Shown piece after piece: positions 9,255-18,871 of a DNA stretch of 64,000 nucleotides. This DNA comes from Streptomyces sp. NRRL B-1140. GTDB lineage: Bacteria > Actinomycetota > Actinomycetes > Streptomycetales > Streptomycetaceae. Each line of letters starts with the position of its first letter. The first letter of the stretch is position 1. The stretch lies in assembly GCF_001280065.1 (NCBI RefSeq), contig NZ_LGEA01000096.1, positions 62,001 through 126,000 of the forward strand. Direction: 5' to 3'. Under the pieces are notes generated by a model. That model was given only the letters and a program-made list of their open reading frames with translations, was not told where the DNA came from and did no database searches. A program made the position numbers and the translations under genes.

Positions 9255-9753
9255 GCGAACACATCACCGGTCCAGCGGAGGCTTCCTTTCAGCGCGGCCC
9301 GTGGGAGTGCGGGCAGGCCGGACCGTGACGCTCGTTCGATGCTCCGAGCGATGCTCGATGAAAGGCGACCGTAGGGCGGGCCGGACGGCTGTCCGCCACG
9401 GCCGGTCACGAGTGGGCCGGGAGTCAACTCATCATCAGCCTGCTTCGACCAGGTTGGGCATTGGTTCGGGCGAAAAGCCATCCGGTTGTGGTCGGACGTA
9501 CCGGTGCGCCGGGATCGATGGCACGGTTGCGTAGTGCCGTCCCGGGCGGAGGTCTGACTCGTGAGATCTATGACCGAAGTGTCCAGTCACGGACCTGTCG
9601 ACTGCCGTTGCGGGATGCTGCCTGCCACCGAGCCACAGGGCGTGTCCCAATAGGGGCCTTGCCGAGTTCAGGCGCCATCACGGTTCAGACCGCCCCAGCA
9701 GGCCGGTGCCATTCACCCTAGCCAGCACGTCAGCATGTGGGAGGCGAACCATC
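9255..9753 (+). other. Gene-poor stretch and long IS110 leader; possible bridge-RNA region near its right end
   Basis: No convincing gene was found in these roughly 500 bases; the open frames on both strands have mixed codon usage. The last 150-180 bases lead into the IS110 transposase. In IS110-group elements the non-coding end upstream of the recombinase encodes a structured bridge RNA that specifies target and donor DNA. Position and length would suit such an RNA, but I did not resolve its fold, the element's left end or the core dinucleotide. The transposase Shine-Dalgarno GGGAGG lies at the right end of this stretch. Confidence 0.35.
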
Positions 9754-10839
9754 GTGACGACTCGACAGCGCAGCACCTCATCGAGCACGGATCCGCCCGT
9801 TCGGCGCGAGATCGTCCTGGGCGTGGACACGCACGGCGAGGTGCATGTCGCCGCCGTGATCTCCCCGCTGGGGAAGGTTCTGGGAACCGAGTCCTTCCCG
9901 GCGACGGCGGCCGGCTACCGGCAGATGCTTGTGTGGGCCCGTAAGCGGGGGACGGTGCGTCGAGCGGGGGTAGAGGGTACCGGCACGTTCGGCGCGGGCC
10001 TGTCCCGCTATCTGCTGGCCCAGCAGGTTCAGGTCTTCGAAGTGAATCGGCCCGACCGGTCAGCCCGCCGACTGCTCGGGAAGTCGGACCCGCTCGACGC
10101 TCAGGCCGCCGCTCGAGCTGTGCTCAGTGGCCGCGCCCGGGCCCGGGCCAAGTCCGGCGACGGACCGGTGCACAGCGCCCGGATCTTCAAGCTCGCCAAG
10201 GACTCCGCGGTCAAGGCCCGTACCCAGGCGATCAACCAGCTCAAAGCCGTCCTGGTCATCGCCGACCCCACACTTCGGGAACAGCTGTCCAGCCTGGGCA
10301 ACCGCGAGCTGTTCCGCACCTGCGCACGCCTCGGCAGTGGGGGAGACGAGGAAGCGGTGACCCAGGCCACCCACATGACGCTGCGCATGCTCGCCGAGCG
10401 CATCGAACAGCTCACCGCGCAGGTCAACGAGCTGAACCAACGCCTGACCCAACTCGTCGAACACCACGCCCCACAGCTGCTCGAACCGGTGGGCATCGGC
10501 CCGGACAGCGCCGCCACCTTGCTGATCACCATGGGAGACAATCCCGAGCGGCTGAACACCGAGGCGTCCTTTGCTGCCCTTTGCGGAGTCAGTCCCATCG
10601 AGTACTCCTCCGGCCGTCGCAGGACGCGTCGGCTCAACTACGGCGGCGACCGCCAGGCGAACGCAGCCCTCCACCGCATCGTGTTCACCCGCCTGCGCCA
10701 CGACCCGCGCACGCAGGCGTACTTCGAACGCCGCACCCACGAGGGCAAGACCCGACGCGAGATCATCCGATGTCTCAAGCGATATGCCGCCCGAGAGGTC
10801 TTCAACCTGGTCAGGACGGTATCCAGCGTCCCCCTGTGA
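9754..10839 (+). mobile_element. IS110-family transposase (DEDD recombinase), apparently intact
   Basis: This is the recombinase of an IS110-type insertion sequence, about 361 residues. The N-terminal RuvC-like DEDD domain shows LGVDTHGEVHVAA (first Asp), VEGTGTFGAGL (Glu) and GKSDPLDAQAAAR (Asp pair). A coiled region follows (AERIEQLTAQVNELNQRL). The C-terminal transposase_20 domain shows the GIGPDSAATLL and FAALCGVSPIEYSSG blocks expected before the catalytic serine region. The GTG start at 9754 follows GGGAGG by a normal spacing; the frame is open from 9706 but those residues do not resemble the family. There is no frameshift, so the gene looks functional. IS110 members lack long terminal inverted repeats, and none are evident. 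It ends 34 nt before pcaL. Confidence 0.93.
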
Positions 10840-10873
10840 TAGGGGCGTCGTGATACGTGAGAGGGTCTGAGGC

Positions 10874-12181
10874 GTGAGTGAGACACCGTCGAACACCCTG
10901 CAATACCGCTTTGACGGGCCAGAAGAGGCTCCCGTCCTGATCTTGGGTCCCTCCCTGGGTACCACATGGCACATGTGGGACCGCCAGATCCCCGAGCTGA
11001 CCAAGCACTGGCGCGTCTTCCGGTTCGACCTGCCCGGCCACGGCGGAGCTCCCGCGTACCCGGCGGGCTCCGTGGGTGACATCACCACACGGCTGCTGGC
11101 CACTCTCGAAGGGCTCGGTGTGCAGCGCTTCGGCTACGCGGGCTGTGCGCTCGGCGGGGCCGTCGGCATCGAACTGGCGCTGCGCCACCCGGAGCGGCTC
11201 GCCTCGCTCGCACTGATCGCCGCCTCGCCCCGCTTCGGCACGGCCGACGAGTTCCGGCAGAGGGGCGTGATCGTCCGCACGAACGGCCTCGACCCGATCG
11301 CCCGCACCGCCCCGGAGCGCTGGTTCACCGGCGGGTTCGCGGCCGCGCAGCCCGCGATCACCGAGTGGGCCGTGCAGATGGTGCGCACCACCGACCCCGG
11401 CTGCTACATCGCCTCCTGCGAGGCGCTCGCCTCGTTCGACGTCCGCCCCGAACTCGGGCGGGTCGGTGTCCCGACCCTGGTCCTGGTCGGATCGGACGAC
11501 CAGGTCACCGGCCCCGCCGAGGCCCGCACGCTGGTCGCGGGCATCCCGGACGCCCGTCTCGCCGTCGTCCCGGGCGCCTCCCACCTGGTCCCGGTGGAAC
11601 AGCCCGCGGCCGTCACCGACCTGCTGGTACGGCACTTCTCCACCGCCTGGCAGCCCGCCTTCGAGTTCTCCACCGGCCAGACCGCCCTGCCCCAGGCCGC
11701 CCTCAAGCCGGTCCTGTCCACCGCCCCGCCACAGCCCCCGCAGTCGGGGCCCGTCGCCGAGATCGCCCCGGTCGCCGTACCACCGCAGGTCCAGGGGCGG
11801 CCCGACCCGTACGACGCGGGGATCAAGGTCCGCCGCGAGGTCCTGGGCGACGCGCACGTCGACCGGGCCCTCGCCGAGGCCGACGAGTTCTCCGGCGACT
11901 TCCAGGAGCTCGTCACCCGGTACGCCTGGGGCGAGATCTGGGACCGCCCCGGCCTCGACCGGCGCACCCGCAGCTGCGTCACCCTCACCGCCCTGGTCGC
12001 GGGAGGTCATCTGGACGAGCTGGCCTTCCACACCAGAGCCGCCCTGCGTAACGGCCTCACCCCGGGTGAGATCAAGGAAGTGCTGCTCCAGGCGGCCGTC
12101 TACTGCGGCGTCCCGGCCGCGAACAGTGCGTTCAAGGTGGCCCAGCAGGTGATCCGTGAGGAGACCACGCCACAGGAGTGA
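10874..12181 (+). CDS. pcaL: Fused 3-oxoadipate enol-lactonase / 4-carboxymuconolactone decarboxylase (PcaL type)
   Basis: This 435-residue fusion would carry out two consecutive steps of the protocatechuate branch of the beta-ketoadipate pathway, from 4-carboxymuconolactone to 3-oxoadipate. Residues 1-260 form an alpha/beta hydrolase (PcaD) with GSDDQVT (Asp) and GASHLVP (His). Residues about 310-430 form the decarboxylase (PcaC) with RTRSCVTL, GGHLDELAFHTRAA and VLLQAAVYCGVPAA. A proline-rich linker joins them. The GTG start follows GAGGGTCTGAGGC. The nucleophile elbow reads GCALGG, so the usual Ser position is Ala with a Cys just before it. The rest of the pca set (pcaIJ, F, HG, B, R) is absent on both sides, and an IS110 lies immediately upstream, so the operon appears cut here. 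Confidence 0.9.
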   Translation: MSETPSNTLQYRFDGPEEAPVLILGPSLGTTWHMWDRQIPELTKHWRVFRFDLPGHGGAPAYPAGSVGDITTRLLATLEGLGVQRFGYAGCALGGAVGIELALRHPERLASLALIAASPRFGTADEFRQRGVIVRTNGLDPIARTAPERWFTGGFAAAQPAITEWAVQMVRTTDPGCYIASCEALASFDVRPELGRVGVPTLVLVGSDDQVTGPAEARTLVAGIPDARLAVVPGASHLVPVEQPAAVTDLLVRHFSTAWQPAFEFSTGQTALPQAALKPVLSTAPPQPPQSGPVAEIAPVAVPPQVQGRPDPYDAGIKVRREVLGDAHVDRALAEADEFSGDFQELVTRYAWGEIWDRPGLDRRTRSCVTLTALVAGGHLDELAFHTRAALRNGLTPGEIKEVLLQAAVYCGVPAANSAFKVAQQVIREETTPQE

Positions 12182-12224
12182 GCCCATGGGGAGCGCGGAA
12201 GCGGGACGGGGGCAGGATGGACGC

Positions 12225-12860
12225 ATGAAGCTCACGAAGAAGTCGCACGCCTGCGTCCGGCTGGAGAAGGACGGCCGGACCCTCGTCCTCGATCCCGGTG
12301 GGTTCAGCGAGGAGGACGCCGCGCTCGGCGCGGACGCGATCCTCGTCACCCACGAGCACCCCGACCACTTCGACGAGTCCCGGCTGCGCGCCGCCATGGA
12401 GCGCGACCCGGCGGCGGAGATCTGGACCCTGAAGGCCGTCGCGGAGAAGATCTCGTCCGCCTTCCCCGGCCGTGTCCACACCGTCGGCCACGGCGACACC
12501 TTCACCGCCGCGGGCTTCGACGTCCAGGTGCACGGCGAACTCCACGCGGTGATCCACCCGGACATCCCGCGCATCACCAACGTCGGCTACCTCGTCGACG
12601 GCGGCAAGGTCTTCCACCCCGGCGACGCCCTCACCGTCCCCGACCACCCGGTGGAGACGCTGATGCTCCCCGTCATGGCCCCCTGGAGCAAGATCTCCGA
12701 GGTCATCGACTACGTGCGCGAGCTGAAGCCGCAGCGCGCCTACGACATCCACGACGCCTACCTCACCGACCTGGCCCGGCCCGTCTACGACCGCCAGATC
12801 GGGCAGCTCGGCGGCTCGGACCACCTGCGGCTGACGCCCGGGGAGTCCGCAGAGGTCTGA
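12225..12860 (+). CDS. MBL-fold metal-dependent hydrolase (UlaG-like)
   Basis: This 211-residue protein has the metallo-beta-lactamase fold of the UlaG-like subgroup. The metal-binding THEHPDHFD motif is near residue 42, a further metal-type Asp lies in FHPGDAL, and a late histidine is in AYDIHDAY. The ATG at 12225 (MKLTKKSHACVRLE) gives the typical N-terminal beta strand; upstream codons in the same frame overlap the end of pcaL and are not family-like. Members of this group hydrolyse lactones, phosphodiesters or other esters, and the substrate here cannot be told. It lies 43 nt after pcaL and 45 nt before the exonuclease III gene on the same strand, so read-through is possible. Confidence 0.85.
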   Translation: MKLTKKSHACVRLEKDGRTLVLDPGGFSEEDAALGADAILVTHEHPDHFDESRLRAAMERDPAAEIWTLKAVAEKISSAFPGRVHTVGHGDTFTAAGFDVQVHGELHAVIHPDIPRITNVGYLVDGGKVFHPGDALTVPDHPVETLMLPVMAPWSKISEVIDYVRELKPQRAYDIHDAYLTDLARPVYDRQIGQLGGSDHLRLTPGESAEV

Positions 12861-12905
12861 CGGGGCCGGGCGGCGTTGTCGGACCCGCCGGGTAGGTTGT
12901 GGGGC

Positions 12906-13685
12906 ATGCGCATCGCGACCTGGAACGTGAACTCGATCACCGCCCGCCTCCCGCGGCTTCTGGCCTGGCTGGAGAGCAGCGGCACGGACGTGCTGTGCCT
13001 CCAGGAGGCCAAGGTCGCCGAGGAGCAGTTCCCGGCGGAGCAACTGCGTGAGCTGGGCTACGAGTCCGCGGTCCACGCGACCGGCCGGTGGAACGGCGTG
13101 GCGGTGCTCTCCCGGGTCGGCATCGAGGACGTCGTCAAGGGCCTGCCCGGAGACCCCGGTTTCGACGGCTCGGTGGAGCCCCGCGCCATCTCGGCGACCT
13201 GCGGCCCGCTCCGCGTCTGGTCGGTCTACGTGCCGAACGGCCGTGAGGTGGACCACCCCCACTACGCCTACAAGCTCCAGTGGTTCGAGGCGCTCAAGGC
13301 GGCCGTCGCCGGTGACGCGGCCGGTAGCCGCCCGTTCGCGGTGATGGGCGACTACAACGTGGCGCCGACGGACGACGACGTCTTCGACCCCGCCTTCTTC
13401 GAGGGCTCGACCCACGTCACCGCCGCCGAGCGCGCCGCCCTGGCCTCCCTGCGCGAGGCCGGCCTGTCGGACGTGGTCCCTCGTCCCCTGAAGTACGAGC
13501 ACCCGTTCACGTACTGGGACTACCGCCAGCTCTGCTTCCCGAAGAACCGCGGTATGCGCATCGACCTGGTCTACGGCAACGCGCCCTTCGCCAAGGCGGT
13601 CGGCGACGCGTACGTGGACCGCGAGGAGCGCAAGGGCAAGGGCGCCTCCGACCACGCGCCCGTGGTCGTGGACCTGGACGTCTAG
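12906..13685 (+). CDS. xth: Exodeoxyribonuclease III (AP endonuclease family)
   Basis: This 259-residue enzyme of the exonuclease III family cuts DNA 5' of abasic sites and degrades 3' ends in base excision repair. It begins MRIATWNVNSITARLPRLL, the standard N-terminus, so the ATG at 12906 is chosen over an upstream in-frame start. Active-site motifs: LQEAKV (Glu), VYVPNGREV, GDYNVAPTDDD (Asp and Asn) and the terminal GASDHAPVVVDLD (Asp-His). Length and motifs are complete. Its TAG overlaps by two bases the TAG of the convergent secreted esterase gene, leaving no room for an independent terminator. Confidence 0.95.
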   Translation: MRIATWNVNSITARLPRLLAWLESSGTDVLCLQEAKVAEEQFPAEQLRELGYESAVHATGRWNGVAVLSRVGIEDVVKGLPGDPGFDGSVEPRAISATCGPLRVWSVYVPNGREVDHPHYAYKLQWFEALKAAVAGDAAGSRPFAVMGDYNVAPTDDDVFDPAFFEGSTHVTAAERAALASLREAGLSDVVPRPLKYEHPFTYWDYRQLCFPKNRGMRIDLVYGNAPFAKAVGDAYVDREERKGKGASDHAPVVVDLDV

Positions 13686-15448
13686 GGGCGCAGCAGCCCC
13701 AGGTCGACCGAGTCCGCCAGAGCCGCGAGCCCCGTGTCGCCCGGATGCAGATGGTCCCCGCTGTCGTAGGCGAGGAGCATCCGGGAGGGCCGCTGCGGAT
13801 CACGGACCACCGCGTCGAAGTCGAGCACACCGTCGAAGACCCCGCCCTCGCGGATCCACTCGTTCACCACGCCGCGCTCGGCGTCGACGGCGGCGGTGCA
13901 CCGCGCCTCGCCTTCGCAGGGCAGGATCGTCGCCGCGAGCATCCTCAGCCCCCGGGCCTGCCCGCGCGCCGCGAGCTCGCGCAGCCCCGTGATCAGCTGC
14001 TCGGCGGAGGTTCCCCACCGCAGGTCGTTGACGCCCTCGAAGACGACGGCCGTACGTGCCGACGGCTGGGCTAGGACGTCCCGGTCGAAGCGGTGCAGGG
14101 CGCTCACCCCGGCTGTGTCCGTGGAGACCCCGTCGCCGGGGTAGCGGTCGGTGACCACGCGGTTGCCCGAGACGCCCAGGTTCAGCACGCCGTACCGGGG
14201 GACGGCGCTCTGCTGCAGGAGCCGGGCGGCCAGGACGTTCGGCCAGCGCCGGTTGGCGTCGGGCGTGGACTTGTCGCCGTCGGTGATCGAGTCGCCGAGC
14301 AGCACCACGGAACCGGGCCCGCCGCCCACGTCGACCCCGGCGAGCAGCGGCCAGCGGGTGATCACCGAGGTGTACGCCCCGGCGGCGCCGTCCGCCGTGT
14401 GATCGCCCGGCTCGCTGACGTAGGAGCGCTGCTGCGCGAGCCCGTGCACGGGCGCCGCGGCCACCGTGCCGGGCAGATGGAAGCTCACCAGCAGGTTGGC
14501 GTCCGCCGGGACCGGGAAACCGAGCGGGTCGCTGTACGCCTGGCCCCCGGCCGGGACCGTCACGCCCGCCGCACCGCCGAAGGCCAGCGCCACGGGAGCG
14601 CCCCGTGAGGCCACGCCCGAGGCCTGCGCAGCCACCGTCGCGCTCCCGATCCGTACCGGGTCGGACGCGAAGGCGTTGTCGAACCGCACCCGCACGCGGG
14701 GCCCGCCGGCCGAGGTGTGCACCACCAGCCGCAGCGTCCGGTCGGTCCAGGGCCCGACGGCCGCGTAGCCGCCCGCGGCCGTGGTCCAGCTGCCCGTCCA
14801 GCCCCGCGTGGCGGTTCGCACCGACATCGCGAAGACATGCAGTCCGGCCGCGCTCGGCAGCCGGACCGAGGCCACCGCACGCCCGGGGGCCAGCGGCACG
14901 GTCACGACGTACAGGCGGGCCTGCTGGGCGAGTTGGCCGCCGGGCGTGTTGATGTGCGGCAGGGCCACGGCCTTGGTGGCGAGCGGCCCGGTGCGCCAGT
15001 CCGGGGCGATCAGCCGGTAGCCGGAGCGCGAGCCGTCCGCGTACGTGATCGTCCCGGGGCCGCCCGCCTCCGTGCCGCCGGTGCCCGCCACCAGGAAGGC
15101 GAGGGCGTCACCCCGCCCCGTGACCCGGACGTCCTGCCCGGCGGCGCGCACGTTGTCCCGCTCGCCCGGATGCCGCTTCGGCCAGGCCAGCCGGGCACCC
15201 TGCACTGTGAGAGCGCGGCCGGGCGTCCAGCCCGCGGCGGTGAGGTCCTGGGCGGACAGAGAGGCCCCGGACCCGTCGAAGTCGGCCTCCGAGGGCCGGC
15301 TGTCGTCGCTGACGGCCACGTTGTCGAACAGCCGCTCCAGCGGCACCGGCGCGGCCCGTTCCTCCCCGACGGCCCGGGCGGACACCGCCGGGACCAGCGA
15401 CCCGCACAGGGCCACGACGACCAGGATCCCCCGGACACATCGGCGCAC
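13682..15448 (-). CDS. Secreted SGNH/GDSL-type hydrolase
   Basis: This 588-residue secreted esterase-like protein begins at the GTG at 15448, which follows a strong GGGAGGAG site; the open frame continues upstream to 15496 without one. The N-terminus RRCVRGILVVVALC is a signal peptide. Residues about 60-330 form a beta-rich accessory region. The SGNH catalytic domain follows, with block I GDSITDGD (Ser), block II GVSGN (Gly), block III EGVNDL (Asn) and DHLHPGD (Asp-His). These blocks are complete, so it should be active on an ester or acetyl substrate, probably a polysaccharide or lipid; the true substrate is unknown. It converges on exonuclease III with overlapping stop codons. Confidence 0.88.
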   Translation of the reverse strand: MRRCVRGILVVVALCGSLVPAVSARAVGEERAAPVPLERLFDNVAVSDDSRPSEADFDGSGASLSAQDLTAAGWTPGRALTVQGARLAWPKRHPGERDNVRAAGQDVRVTGRGDALAFLVAGTGGTEAGGPGTITYADGSRSGYRLIAPDWRTGPLATKAVALPHINTPGGQLAQQARLYVVTVPLAPGRAVASVRLPSAAGLHVFAMSVRTATRGWTGSWTTAAGGYAAVGPWTDRTLRLVVHTSAGGPRVRVRFDNAFASDPVRIGSATVAAQASGVASRGAPVALAFGGAAGVTVPAGGQAYSDPLGFPVPADANLLVSFHLPGTVAAAPVHGLAQQRSYVSEPGDHTADGAAGAYTSVITRWPLLAGVDVGGGPGSVVLLGDSITDGDKSTPDANRRWPNVLAARLLQQSAVPRYGVLNLGVSGNRVVTDRYPGDGVSTDTAGVSALHRFDRDVLAQPSARTAVVFEGVNDLRWGTSAEQLITGLRELAARGQARGLRMLAATILPCEGEARCTAAVDAERGVVNEWIREGGVFDGVLDFDAVVRDPQRPSRMLLAYDSGDHLHPGDTGLAALADSVDLGLLRP

Positions 15449-15669
15449 GGCCGACTCCTCCCACTCAGCGACACACGACGCGACAACACCGAACACAGGG
15501 ACGGGAACCGAAGAGACAACGACGGCCGAGACGCAAGACGCACGGTGAAGTTAGGGAGGCAGGAGTGGCCCGTCAACGCGCGTCGCGTGAACTCGGCCTG
15601 AACTCGACCGCGATCGGCGGGCCCGCGCGCCTGTGGTGCGTACGGCGGTACGAATGTCACGCTGGGAGT

Positions 15670-16077
15670 ATGAACATCCCTTTCCTGGGCCACCGGCGCC
15701 AGAAGGTCGGGTTCCCCGATCCGGCGGGCATCGCGGAACTCCTCGCCGAGTGCGAACTGCTGCGCTCCCAGGCGTCCCGGGCGGGTGTCCGGCTGGACGA
15801 CACGGCGGCCTCGCTGGAGGCACTGGACCAGCTCCTGCCGCGCTGGCGGGACGACGAGGAGACCCTGACCTGGCTCGGCAACGACGCCGGTCTCTACCTG
15901 GGCAGCGTGATCGTGCGCACCGTTCCGGGCGCCGTCTGGGAGATCCGTACGGACGGTCAGCCCGTCGTCCGGTTGGACTCCGGCCGCGAGTTCGACGTCG
16001 TCGACTCGGGCCACGAGTGGGCCGCGTACGGGGTGCCCGAGCTGTCGCAGCTGTACGCGGAAGTCGCCGAGTCATGA
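15670..16077 (+). CDS. Conserved Streptomyces protein, DUF6278-like
   Basis: This soluble protein of 135 residues has no signal peptide or membrane segment. The start at 15670 (MNIPFLGHRR) is chosen because the 35 codons upstream in the same frame are not protein-like. Recognisable stretches are LLAECELLRSQASRAGV, SLEALDQLLPRWRDDEE, WLGNDAGLYLG and PELSQLYAEVAES. I recall this pattern from a family found in Streptomyces genomes as a domain of unknown function (DUF6278), but the name is from memory. It is divergent from the secreted esterase and precedes gluA by 140 nt. No function is assigned. Confidence 0.7.
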   Translation: MNIPFLGHRRQKVGFPDPAGIAELLAECELLRSQASRAGVRLDDTAASLEALDQLLPRWRDDEETLTWLGNDAGLYLGSVIVRTVPGAVWEIRTDGQPVVRLDSGREFDVVDSGHEWAAYGVPELSQLYAEVAES

Positions 16078-16093
16078 CCCCCCAGGCCAGAAC

Positions 16094-16106
16094 CTTTGGC
16101 CCAAAG
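16094..16106. promoter_or_regulatory. Palindrome upstream of gluA
   Basis: CTTTGG and CCAAAG arms are separated by a single C. The site lies 112 nt before the gluA start and just after the preceding gene's stop. It could be an operator for the transport gene; no matching regulator is adjacent. Confidence 0.3.
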
Positions 16107-16217
16107 TCCGGCGTAAATACGGCTAATGATCGAAAAGTGCGTGTCGCCCGCCACGTTCGATCTTGCCTGGATACGTTGCGGCCACCACCACACAGCTGAG
16201 AGTGAGTAGGGCTGAGT

Positions 16218-16961
<744 letters not shown>

Positions 16962-17111
16962 ACGGGCGGGCACCGGACGGCTCATCGGATCGGACCTCGA
17001 CTACGATGTGCCCTTCATCCCTGTCGGAGAGGGGGACTTCGCCGAAGGCCGCCGATCCGCCAGGGGGAGCAGACCGCCCGCCCGGTCCGCGGGGCATTCC
17101 CACCGGGTGCG

Positions 17112-17139
17112 GCCCCCACGGCCCGAAGGCCACGGGGGC
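17112..17139. terminator. Bidirectional terminator between convergent genes
   Basis: A 12-bp stem, GCCCCCACGGCC against GGCCACGGGGGC with two mismatched pairs in the middle, closes on a CGAA tetraloop. It lies between gluA and the CocE-type hydrolase gene, which converge. No U-tract follows, as is common for Streptomyces terminators. Confidence 0.6.
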
Positions 17140-17182
17140 AGGCGGTTCACATCGGCCAGGCCCGTCCGGCGGCAGCCGGAGA

Positions 17183-18751
17183 TCACTGCTCGCGCAGCGG
17201 AACCGACACGTACGACGGGTCGTCCGCCGGCGAGGAGAAGGTCAGCTGCGCGCCGGACGGGTTGTGCTCGATGTAGAGCGGGTCGACCGTGTCGACGACC
17301 AGGGCGAGGCGATGCCCGGCCGGGACGTCGTAGGCCGTGGAGTACAGCTCCAGGTCGACGCCGAACGGCTTTCCGGGGGTGCGCCCGTGGAAGGTGTACG
17401 GCGCGTGGGTGACCAGCTTGCCGAGGCCGAGCGGCCCCACGTCGTACAGGTAGGCGACGAGGGTGCCGCTCTCCTTGGTCGGGGTGAGCGTCGTGTGCAA
17501 CGCCGTGGTCCCGCGCACCTGTTGGGCCGTGGCGGACTTCTCCGTCTGCCAGACGGCGGCCCACCGGCGGGGGAGCAGCGGGATCGAGGCCATCGGCGGC
17601 AGCTGGGCCACCTGGTCGAGGATGCTGGACAGGAAGACGACACCGCCGTCCGCCCCGGAGTTCACGTTCGCGCGGATCGTCTTCGAGCCGTCGAGGGCGA
17701 TCTTCCGGTCGGTCGCGGCCACCGACTTCCAGTCCGGGTAGCCCTCGTAGCCTCCCGCGGAACGGGACTTGAGCTGGACGGGCTGCTCACGGTCGATGCC
17801 GTTGTCCTCGCCCCTGAGGTAGTGGTCGAACCAGCGCCCGGTGTCCTTCCACACGTCGTTGGGCAGCCCGAACAGGCCGGTCAGCTCGGCGGTGGCGTGG
17901 TCTCCGGGCCGCATCTCCAGCCGCTTCGGGCCGGTGAGCTTCTCGTAGAAGTCGGCGTACTGGTTGGGCGGGAAGACGCTGTCGCCCCAGGCGTTGGCGA
18001 GCATGATCGCCGCGCCGTTGTCGTTGATCCGGTCGACGTAGGTCGCAGCGGAACGTTTCTTCCCCCAGGCGATGAGCTCCGGCTCCTTCGCCAGGTTGGA
18101 GCCGTAGAAGTCGTCGAACGTCTGCCGGAGCTCCGGGCTCTGGCGGCCCGTCACCACGCTCGCGCCGTCCAGCAGGGCGGCGGCCTGGAGGTGCTGGGTG
18201 CGCCCGGCGTAGATCGAGCCGATCAGGTCGGCCCAGCCGCTGAGTGAGGCGACCGCCCTGACCCGCTTGTCGTGCGCGGCGGTGAGCAGGCTGATGCCCG
18301 CGCCGTAGGAGACGCCCGCCATGCCGATGTGCCCGGCGTCCGCGGGGGTGTGGGCCAGCGCCCAGTCGATGACCTTCGAGGCGTCGGCGACATCGGGTGG
18401 GCCCGCCACTTCTATCTCGCCGCCCGACTGCCAGAATCCGCGCACGTTGTAGGTGACGACGACGTACCCGGAGTCGGCCAGTTTCTGAGCCTGGGCCAGG
18501 TACTCGACCTGGGGCAGACCCCAGCTCGTGGGCATGACGAGCAGCGGGTAGCGGTCGGTGCCGCGGGCGTCGGCCGGGGTGACCACGTTGGCCTTGAGGA
18601 CGGTGCCGCCGTCACCGGCGATGTCGACGAAGCGGACGGGGTGCGGGGCCGCCTGGGCGGTGGGGGCGAGACCCAGGGCGGTGCCGGCGACCAGGGTCGC
18701 CGAGACGGCGCCTACGGCGGTGGTGCGCAGGGCCTTGCGGTGATGTCCCAC
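17183..18751 (-). CDS. Secreted CocE/NonD-family alpha/beta hydrolase (X-Pro dipeptidyl-peptidase type)
   Basis: This exported hydrolase has 522 residues. The N-terminus (MGHHRKALRTTAVGAVSATLV, cleavage near AQAAP) is a signal peptide. The S15/CocE catalytic domain has GVSYGAG (nucleophile Ser about 145), LANAWGDSVFP in the region of the acid and RPGDHATAE in the region of the catalytic His. The C-terminal third is the beta-rich domain typical of X-Pro peptidases and cocaine-esterase-like enzymes (YLYDVGPLG, PAGHRLALVVDTVDP, YVSVPL). Family members cleave Xaa-Pro dipeptides or acyl esters; the substrate is not known here. The promoter region contains a cluster of TTACC/GGTAA half-sites. Confidence 0.88.
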   Translation of the reverse strand: MGHHRKALRTTAVGAVSATLVAGTALGLAPTAQAAPHPVRFVDIAGDGGTVLKANVVTPADARGTDRYPLLVMPTSWGLPQVEYLAQAQKLADSGYVVVTYNVRGFWQSGGEIEVAGPPDVADASKVIDWALAHTPADAGHIGMAGVSYGAGISLLTAAHDKRVRAVASLSGWADLIGSIYAGRTQHLQAAALLDGASVVTGRQSPELRQTFDDFYGSNLAKEPELIAWGKKRSAATYVDRINDNGAAIMLANAWGDSVFPPNQYADFYEKLTGPKRLEMRPGDHATAELTGLFGLPNDVWKDTGRWFDHYLRGEDNGIDREQPVQLKSRSAGGYEGYPDWKSVAATDRKIALDGSKTIRANVNSGADGGVVFLSSILDQVAQLPPMASIPLLPRRWAAVWQTEKSATAQQVRGTTALHTTLTPTKESGTLVAYLYDVGPLGLGKLVTHAPYTFHGRTPGKPFGVDLELYSTAYDVPAGHRLALVVDTVDPLYIEHNPSGAQLTFSSPADDPSYVSVPLREQ

Positions 18752-18809
18752 GGGTCACTCCTCACTCGTGTCAGTGCGTGCAAAGTGACCGAACGCTAAC
18801 CGCGACCTC

Positions 18810-18849
18810 TTACCAGAGGTAACCCGTCGGTAAGTTACGTGCCAGTAAC
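18810..18849. promoter_or_regulatory. Cluster of TTACC/GGTAA half-sites
   Basis: TTACC-AGA-GGTAA at 18810-18822 is a perfect inverted repeat. Another GGTAA lies at 18829-18833. GTTAC (18834-18838) and GTAAC (18845-18849) form a second inverted pair. The cluster lies 60-100 nt upstream of the CocE-type gene and just after the end of the next gene, which suits an operator. Confidence 0.4.
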
Positions 18850-18871
18850 GATTGTTGAGCGGTGGAGGAGT

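Noticed and set aside
9194..9481. Minus-strand 95-codon frame next to the IS110
   Set aside because: Low-quality sequence with no recognised motif and no good ribosome site.
17006..18247. Plus-strand frame after gluA that could be mistaken for a gluB or other operon gene
   Set aside because: It is antisense to the CocE-type hydrolase, has no binding-protein or lipobox motif, and begins in the terminator region.
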